DNA from: Euperipatoides rowelli
Lineage: Eukaryota; Onychophora; Udeonychophora; Euonychophora; Peripatopsidae
Strand: one strand, 5' to 3'
DNA: 14,585 nt
Assembly (NCBI GenBank): GCA_003024985.2
Contig: PXIH01S0000389.1
Shown: one piece after another, positions 11,101 to 14,585 of the stretch
Layout of the letters: each line of letters opens with the position of its first letter
Numbering within the stretch: the stretch's first letter is position 1
The notes under the pieces: model-generated
What the model saw: only the letters and a program-made list of their open reading frames with translations
What the model was told of the DNA's origin: nothing
Databases searched by the model: none
Made by a program: the position numbers and the translations under genes

Positions 11101-12250
11101 AAAACAAACAAGAAAAGGAATCAAATTAGTACATTAAAGTTTCAGAGCAAGAAGATTAAAAGACACAGATTCACTTGGATGACAGCTAAAACAGACTTGA
11201 AGTCAGTCCCAATCCCAACAAAAGGTAGGAGAGAAAGAGCTAAGGACAAATTCGGAAAGGGGGGGGGGGGCGACAGAATTTTTAACTGGAAATTTATTAA
11301 ACAGCGTGACCGCAAACAAAAAAATCCAGATACCCACCCAGAAAAAAAACCCCAGAGAGATTAGAAAGGAAGGAGTTTTAAAGCCCCAGAAATAAAATTA
11401 ATGTTAAATAAAATTATTTGAACAAGGTCAAAGCAGGGAAAATCACCTGGCAAGAAAAGATTATACTTGAGGATAGATAGCCATCGGCAACATACAGTAA
11501 ATGAAAAGGGCAAAACGAGAACTATAGGAAGATGGAAGAAAAATCAAGAAAGACAGAAGAATCTAAAGAACTGTTTAGTGTTATACTGTGTTGTAATACC
11601 AGGAGTAGTACACCCTCACTGGGCTGGCAGTATTTCTGACCATAAGATTTGCTGTTGTGAATATTTTGAATAAAATCACTAAATTCTATTAATTTGTATT
11701 AAAAACAGGTGTACCTATTTTACCCCATTGTATACTTATTTACCCCACACCATGGGGTAAAATAGTCAATTTCCTTTCTTTCAAAAACTTGGTATTAGGG
11801 TCTAATATTGCTGTCAATGTTAAAAAAAAAACTAAAACATACCACAGTTGCAAACTTTCATTAATTTTTGAACAGCAGCAAAAATTTTTTTTTTTACAAA
11901 CTGAAGGAATACAAAACAAGACAATTTTATAACTACAGTATTTTACCCCACCAGACCTTATATTAGATTAAAATATGTTTAAAAAAATAGCCCATTAACA
12001 TCACTTCTCTTCACCCACACATAAATTTTCTTCATAGTTAAATCTAAAAAGGAACAATTTAAGTTATTGGTATTACAAGAAATAAAATTCTTACCAGACC
12101 ACCAAAATATAGAAGTTGAAGTGTTACATTGGTCACTCTCAGTCGAAGCAACTATCAAATAATCATTGCCATCTAAGGAGAAAAACTGCACATCTTTAGA
12201 AGCACAGATGTCCAACTCTTGTATTTTTGTCAATGGTCGGAGTAGATCGT
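1908..12250 (-). CDS. Partial multi-exon gene: EAR/EPTP-repeat extracellular protein with coiled coil and C-terminal repeat modules
   Basis: The gene joins 12250-12095, 9271-9171, 8120-7928, 3783-3628, 3551-3375 and 2123-1908 on the minus strand. All five junctions use GT-AG and their phases agree (1, 0, 1, 1, 1), giving 999 nt of continuous frame and 332 complete codons. Residues 1-149 resemble about three EAR (EPTP) repeats, the blades of the seven-bladed propeller of LGI proteins, TSPEAR and ADGRV1. Residues 154-186 form a heptad coiled coil, and residues 202-332 hold Gly/Asn/Asp-rich modules. EAR proteins are secreted or displayed outside the cell and bind other proteins, so an extracellular adhesion or matrix role is inferred. 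Neither a start nor a stop codon is visible. With seven blades as the norm, about four more EAR repeats should be encoded to the right. Intervening small exons could have been missed, mainly in the 4.1-kb intron. The order EAR, coiled coil, repeats is not that of LGI or TSPEAR, so no symbol is given. Confidence 0.8.
2124..3374 (-). other. Intron between the last two visible exons
   Basis: This 1251-nt intron runs in the gene's direction from gtaaatcc to atcaacag. It is AT-rich. A less AT-rich part at about 2700-2960 holds a 46-codon plus-strand open stretch that I do not recognise. No inverted-repeat-bounded element is evident. Confidence 0.7.
3375..3551 (-). CDS. Exon: Gly-flanked module of unknown fold
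   Basis: This 177-nt exon is phase 1 at both ends and encodes residues 202-260. The donor, cacag/gtaaat, is good. The acceptor, attgctag, is weak, with purines in the tract. The sequence begins G-S-M-Y-V-D-N-L-L-T-V-K-D-L-V-I and ends S-Q-P-A-I-I-T followed by a split Gly. The N-terminal part alternates small, polar and hydrophobic residues as in beta repeats. The middle (residues 230-250) is more helical, with L-K-L-L-F-A-A-S-D-R-L. I do not recognise a named domain. The frame stays open to both splice sites, and the phases agree with the exons on either side. Confidence 0.72.
3552..3627 (-). other. Short 76-nt intron
   Basis: The intron runs from gtaaaaac to aattgctag and separates the coiled-coil exon from the following module exon. 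At 76 nt it is far shorter than every other intron seen in this gene, which range from about 1.05 to 4.1 kb. Confidence 0.7.
3628..3783 (-). CDS. Exon: coiled-coil linker
   Basis: This 156-nt exon is phase 1 at both ends (acceptor tttttgtag, donor aaag/gtaaaa) and encodes residues 150-201. Hydrophobic residues at heptad a and d positions (L157, I161, L164, L168, L175, V178, L182, V185) surround many Lys, Glu, Asn and Arg residues. The one polar core position is Gln171. This predicts a parallel coiled coil of about 30 residues, so the protein may oligomerise through it. The exon ends G-V-T-I-K and then the first base of a Gly codon, a motif also found at the ends of the next two exons. It is 4.1 kb from the exon before it. 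The phases fit a direct join, but an extra phase 1-1 exon in that intron cannot be excluded. Confidence 0.75.
4704..4741. repeat. Hairpin repeat, copy 1
   Basis: The arms at 4704-4716 and 4730-4741 pair as AATGTCC-TGTCA against TGACAGGACATT with one bulged C, around a 13-base loop. The sequence is the reverse-complement relative of the hairpin at 6843-6879. Confidence 0.65.
5005..5044 (+). promoter_or_regulatory. CCAAT and TATA-like pair, possible promoter remnant
   Basis: CCAAT at 5005-5009 is followed 27 bases later by TATAAAAG at 5037-5044, a textbook spacing and the best core-promoter-like pair I noticed in the window. It points away from the annotated gene and no open frame follows, so it may belong to a retroelement LTR relic. 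In AT-rich DNA such a pair can also arise by chance. Confidence 0.25.
5162..5605. mobile_element. hAT-type MITE, 444 bp
   Basis: The left end begins TAGGGTTTCTTAACCT and the right end, read on the minus strand, begins CAGAGTTTCTTAACCT. Both continue into GAGTCG(A/T)GACCCA after a one-base length difference. Ends reading C/T-A-G-x-G-x-T-T-C-T-(C/T)-A-A-C-C-T with a nearby GTCG-GACCC box are typical of hAT non-autonomous elements. The 8-bp flanks CTCTAGAG (5154-5161) and CTCGAGTT (5606-5613) match at 5 of 8 positions, as expected for an old duplication, and the left one fits the nTnnnnAn preference of hAT insertions. The interior has no transposase frame. It carries a degenerate GTTAGGG-rich stretch at 5330-5397 and a doubled TAGGCCT at 5452-5466. 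Confidence 0.75.
5606..5930 (+). other. Possible LTR-retroelement relic (poly(A) signal, PBS-like stretches)
   Basis: AATAAA at 5701-5706 is followed by an unusually GC-rich stretch containing TGGCTCCAACGGGGGAAC at 5796-5813 and TTGGCGCCGGGAC near 5912-5924. Both resemble tRNA primer-binding sites, which start TGG, just after a 5' LTR. The sequence left of the hAT MITE (from about 5081, TGTTAAAGCTGCTGCC) could be the start of the same LTR. No paired LTR, gag or pol frame is visible, so this stays tentative. Confidence 0.25.
6101..6115. repeat. Homopolymer run of 15 C
   Basis: An uninterrupted C tract lies in AT-rich DNA. Comparable G runs lie at 319-328 (10), 11259-11270 (12) and 14357-14369 (13). 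Exact lengths may be affected by sequencing or cloning slippage. Confidence 0.9.
6335..6397. repeat. Small perfect inverted repeat
   Basis: GTTGCAGATAG at 6335-6345 is repeated inverted as CTATCTGCAAC at 6387-6397, with 41 bases between them. The size suits a short hairpin or a decayed MITE, and no flanking duplication was seen. Confidence 0.5.
6843..6879. repeat. Hairpin repeat, copy 2 (opposite orientation)
   Basis: This stretch shares ATGTC-TGTCAATCAGC and GATGACAGG-ACATT with the reverse complement of copy 1. It is a weaker hairpin with several mismatches. Confidence 0.6.
7928..8120 (-). CDS. Exon: second and third EAR-like repeats
   Basis: This 193-nt exon starts in phase 0 after acceptor tttttcag and ends in phase 1 at donor ccag/gtaatt. 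It encodes residues 86-149. D-G-P-Q-F-F-I-Q-N-I closes the second repeat (the usual aromatic is Phe here). The next blade follows with F-I-K-S-S-I-Q-G at residues 99-106, V-D-I-F-T-I-R-G-S-S-Y-A-A-L at 114-127, an acidic turn S-S-D-D-G-T, and M-Y-E-I at 138-141. The Asp-x-Phe plus Tyr-Ala-Ala-Leu arrangement parallels the first exon. The Trp normally near the end of a blade is absent in this copy, so it is a diverged repeat. It is the last recognisable EAR unit. The chain then leaves the propeller and enters the coiled coil. Confidence 0.8.
8121..9170 (-). other. 1.05-kb intron between EAR exons
   Basis: This intron is phase 0, from cccgtaagt to ttttcag, and AT-rich. I saw no inverted-repeat element, RNA gene or open frame in it. 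A patch at about 8570-8700 is less AT-rich but gives no recognisable product. Confidence 0.7.
9171..9271 (-). CDS. Exon: end of first EAR repeat and start of a second
   Basis: This 101-nt exon completes a split Ala codon (residue 52) and ends in phase 0 at residue 85. The acceptor is an uninterrupted T-rich tract ending tttag, and the donor is ccc/gtaagt, close to consensus. It begins D-Q-F-I-E-F-Q-D-L, which is the EAR strand following the Trp of the previous exon (family pattern W-x-G-x-x-F-x-x-x-Q-x-I). It then continues through a Trp and ends with M-L-L-V-G-I, a degenerate form of the hydrophobic strand of the next blade. With only 33 full codons the exon falls below simple ORF-length cut-offs. 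The phase match on both sides and the continuing EAR pattern are the main support. Confidence 0.8.
10397..10418 (+). repeat. Left terminal inverted repeat of the 1.56-kb element
   Basis: It starts TAGGGTCAGG and runs into TGGGGTAAAATA. It pairs with 11939-11960 on the other strand, with two mismatches at positions 3 and 8. Confidence 0.75.
11715..11766. repeat. Cluster of three TGGGGTAAAATA-type motifs in both orientations
   Basis: Inverted copies lie at 11715-11727 and 11737-11747 and a direct copy at 11753-11766. The last two form a near-palindrome with a five-base spacer. Further copies are at 10407-10418, 10426-10438 (one change), 10730-10743 and 11939-11950. Subterminal motif arrays of this kind often act as transposase binding sites, and that role is inferred here. 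Confidence 0.7.
11939..11960 (-). repeat. Right terminal inverted repeat of the 1.56-kb element
   Basis: Read on the minus strand it begins TAAGGTCTGG and continues into TGGGGTAAAATA, matching the left end at 20 of 22 positions. Confidence 0.75.
12095..12250 (-). CDS. Exon: EAR/EPTP repeat (first visible)
   Basis: This 156-nt exon is phase 1 at both ends and encodes residues 1-51 of the visible protein. The acceptor is a pyrimidine-rich tract ending cattttcag, and the donor is ctg/gtaaga. Residues 20-50 carry the EAR signature: V-Q-F-F, then S-L-D-G-N-D-Y-L-I-V-A-S, an acidic and polar stretch, then T-S-I-F-W-W-S leading into the next exon. This matches the family pattern of a Phe strand, a hydrophobic YLVVA strand and a Ser-(I/V)-(F/Y)-x-W strand. 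Cys15 and Cys41 could form a disulfide bridge. One symmetric exon per repeat fits gain of repeats by exon duplication. The frame also reads on past the donor into the intron without a stop until about 11979, but the strong donor and the phase match with the next exon favour splicing here. Confidence 0.85.
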
Positions 12251-13672
12251 CTGAAAATGTTTAGAAGCTAAATGAATTAATAAAATTGTAAACGAATATG
12301 AAGTCAAAAATTTACAAAATGATTTTTGCTGCTTATGTTTTTATTTATATTTAATTGTTAAAAAGTTCATGAAGTCCAATTTGGACTTTCAATGTATTCT
12401 ATAATAAATTCCACTTGCTTAATAAAAATTAAACAAAAAAATGAAAATGTACATCATCTGAACAATATTTTGAGTTTGAGAGTATTTGCTAATGTCATTG
12501 TTGCAATGCAAATCAAATTGTTTTAAATAGCTATTTGGCTGTACTCTTTCTGGTAATCAATACCGTACCATTTAATTATTATACAGTATGTGAATAGAAT
12601 CTTTTTGATATTGGTATTAGATGTTTGGAAGGTACTTTTTTTTGGTTACTACAGTTAACTCACTTTAACTAGAATAACCTAATGGATAAGTTGTGTATAT
12701 ATACTGCATATATATTTTCTTGGAGAAGGACAGAACATTCTTAAATGTGCTACTAGAGTATTTAATTAGATGAATTTCTTTGTACTTCTGAAACCTTAAT
12801 GTTAATCTAATCTTAATTTTAAATCTAATCTTAAGTATAGTTTATTGCTATGGAATAGAAGACATAATGGTTGTATGCGCTGTATACAGTATATTATATA
12901 TAGGTCTGAATGGTATTAGGTATCTAAGTAACTAAAATTTCTATGTACAGGTCACAATAATATTATATTCATCTTTTATTTTGATTTTGCAACTAACATG
13001 CCTGTTTACTATAAAAAAAACAAAAGTTACTCATAATTGACATGAGTGGTAAATTATAGTAAATAATTACATATCTAACACTAAAACATAGTAAATTTGC
13101 TCTGAATCGAGATTGAAGACATTTTAAAATATCCAGTCAGAAGAGAGGACTGGGCAGTAAAGAGGGAAGGGGGATGGCCCTCTTAGATTAGTACTGGGTT
13201 AGGAGACAGAGATATGACTATGGAGTTGACATCAAGGACCTTGCTACCTTACATTTAGGTGAACCACTTATTGAAATATAATTTTTATTTTTAAATAATT
13301 TTTTTTTTTTTCATAAAGAACATTTTTCTTATGCCATATTCATAAGTGTTTGTTAATTGCATCTGGTTATATTTCAAATCTAAATCAAATAACTTTGGTA
13401 TTGTAAAATCTTAACACCCAGCCAAAAATTAACCAATTGTATGTTTGCTTAAAAAAAGTTCATGAAAACATTAGGGTCCTTTTAAAACAGATTCTTTAAA
13501 ATTAGATTATATTTTTCCGAAGGATGCAGAATTAACAAATTAAAATTCTAACAATGAGATTTTGTTCAAAACCTGGTAGGATTTTAATGCGAAAAATGAC
13601 AAGCCCACAGAAAGGACATCAGCTGGTCACTTAGAATTGCTTTGAAAATGTGAAAAAGAGATTAGTTACAAT

Positions 13673-13676
13673 TTAA
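13673..13676. repeat. TTAA target-site duplication, left of the piggyBac-like MITE
   Basis: The tetranucleotide TTAA abuts the left inverted end. Its partner is at 13982-13985. Confidence 0.8.
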
Positions 13677-13981
13677 CCCTTTCCACTCCACTGAATGAGA
13701 ATTTGGTTTCTACAGCTCCACAATAAAAATGAAAAATCAAAATTTTTTTTTTTTTAAATTAAGCTTGAGTATTCTTTTAAATTTTGTTTTAAATCTCTTG
13801 GGATAATTAAGACAAAATATATTTTGAGTCTTTTAAACTAAAAAAAATAGGTGAAGCATATTTGAATATAATTATTGATTATGAAATACAAGGAAATGAA
13901 AATGGGGATTCAGAAGCGACTTTGGAGTGCTACTACTAAATTAAAAATGGCGATTGAGAATCGACATTGGAGTGGAAAGGG
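13677..13981. mobile_element. piggyBac-like MITE, 305 bp
   Basis: Perfect 14-bp inverted ends (CCCTTTCCACTCCA at 13677-13690, complement at 13968-13981) are flanked on both sides by TTAA (13673-13676 and 13982-13985). The TTAA target and the CCC-beginning ends are the hallmark of the piggyBac superfamily. The interior is AT-rich and non-coding, with a run of T at 13743-13755. Near the right end, two related direct copies (13909-13929 and 13953-13974) share the pattern GATT-AGAA-CGAC-TTGGAGTG, so the terminal motif is reiterated just inside the end. Its perfect ends suggest a fairly recent insertion. Confidence 0.82.
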
Positions 13982-14488
13982 TTAATAGTTCTAAAACATT
14001 TTTGCAAGTAAGTTTACAAATAAATTAAATATAGCATAATTTACATTGAATAAATAATTGCATAAAATTGGTTTAAGCTGTTTGAAAAGGCAAAAATAAA
14101 ATCTCAATTGTGATTCATATCAATTTTATTAATAAAAACTGCTACTCCATATTTAGATATTTGATCAGGGCCTCAAAATCTTATCCACATTAAAAACTAA
14201 TTTTCAGATAAAAAAACTAAAAAGGATTTAATGCTTAGGCCTATAGTTTTATTAAATCTTTAGATAGGCTAATTGGGTGTGATTGAGTGTCTGGGTATTA
14301 GGGTTGTGTTTTCCTTGATATGTTTGGTGACTTGGAATTGCCTGCAGGGAATGGAAGGGGGGGGGGGGGAGATAGTTATGTTTAAGGTTTTACCAGGCAT
14401 GCAGCTGAAGAGAGATACTGTAGAATGCCAACCAAGAGCGCCCCACCCAGCAAGGGCGCCCCCTTATTTCTTGTCAAAACATAGGTAT

Positions 14489-14522
14489 ATAGCACCATCG
14501 CTGAACAATAGCACCATCACTG
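14489..14522. repeat. Two tandem-like copies of ATAGCACCATC(G/A)CTG
   Basis: Copies at 14489-14503 and 14508-14522 differ at one of 15 bases with a 19-base period. They sit among three related AGAGCGCCCC / AGGGCGCCCC / AGAGCACCCC motifs at about 14435, 14452 and 14571, suggesting an edge of a repetitive element that continues beyond the window. Confidence 0.5.
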
Positions 14523-14585
14523 CATTTTGACTTTTTATCAATCTAGAGGAAATCCAAGGGATATCCAAGCAAGAGCACCCCCCTA

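Larger units (their letters stand above)
10397..11960. mobile_element. Tc1/mariner/pogo-like DNA element, 1.56 kb, probably non-autonomous
   Basis: The ends at 10397-10418 and 11939-11960 are inverted copies matching at 20 of 22 positions, and each is flanked by TA (10395-10396 and 11961-11962). A TA target duplication is typical of the Tc1/mariner/pogo superfamily. The motif TGGGGTAAAATA is part of each end and recurs inside near both ends, seven copies in all. No transposase with a DDE/D core is readable. The interior holds only a Lys/Arg-rich open stretch at 11047-11364 and a shorter one at 11467-11673 with a Cys-containing tail, both unrecognised. The element is therefore either decayed or a deletion derivative driven by a related transposase. 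The TA duplication is only two bases in an AT-rich region, so the superfamily assignment is less secure than the element itself. Confidence 0.7.
9272..12094 (-). other. 2.8-kb intron carrying a DNA transposon
   Basis: This phase-1 intron runs from gtaagaat to ttttttag. More than half of it is the 1.56-kb inverted-repeat element at 10397-11960. The remainder (9274-10394) is AT-rich, with a 7-G run at 9584-9590 and no exon that I can support. Confidence 0.7.
12251..14585. other. Region upstream of the first visible exon
   Basis: At least one earlier exon must exist because the first visible exon starts in phase 1, but none could be placed here. The intron is therefore probably longer than 2.3 kb. 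The stretch contains the piggyBac-like MITE at 13677-13981, a 13-G run at 14357-14369, and small repeats at 14435-14585. No promoter or start codon for the gene was identified. Confidence 0.6.

Noticed and set aside
11047-11364. 105-codon Lys/Arg-rich open frame on the plus strand
   Set aside because: It lies inside the transposon in A/G-rich low-complexity sequence, contains a 12-G run encoding Gly, and matches no domain I know. It is not reported as a gene.
14273-14530. 85-codon open frame on the plus strand
   Set aside because: It crosses a 13-G run and a repeat patch and has no domain or supporting context.

Overview
The window looks like nuclear DNA from a marine invertebrate. It is strongly AT-rich and has long introns with canonical GT-AG splice sites. 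No open frame is long enough to be an intact intronless gene, and it carries several relics of cut-and-paste transposons. The species cannot be fixed from the sequence. A deuterostome invertebrate such as a tunicate or echinoderm would fit, but that is only an impression. It opens on an EcoRI hexamer (probably a clone end) and has one ambiguous base at 92, which suggests an older cloned and Sanger-sequenced fragment.

One gene is supported. It lies on the minus strand, is partial at both ends, and has six exons at 12250-12095, 9271-9171, 8120-7928, 3783-3628, 3551-3375 and 2123-1908. All six join in one open frame (999 nt, 332 complete codons) with matching splice phases. In protein order they give about three EAR/EPTP repeats (blades of an extracellular beta-propeller), a short coiled coil, and Gly/Asn/Asp-rich repeat-like modules of probable extracellular beta structure. 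The N-terminus lies beyond the right edge and the C-terminus beyond the left edge. The last three exons are phase 1-1 and each ends in Ile-Lys or Ile-Thr before a split Gly, which suggests a modular, duplicated design.

The introns hold the rest. The 12094-9272 intron contains a 1.56-kb Tc1/mariner/pogo-like element (10397-11960): TA duplications, 22-bp inverted ends and seven copies of a TGGGGTAAAATA motif. The 7927-3784 intron contains a hAT-type MITE (5162-5605), probably inserted into an older promoter- or LTR-like sequence, and two related hairpin repeats. The region upstream of the first visible exon contains a 305-bp piggyBac-like MITE (13677-13981) between TTAA duplications. Runs of 10 to 15 G or C recur. 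I see no rRNA, tRNA, CRISPR array, bacterial operon or intact transposase gene.
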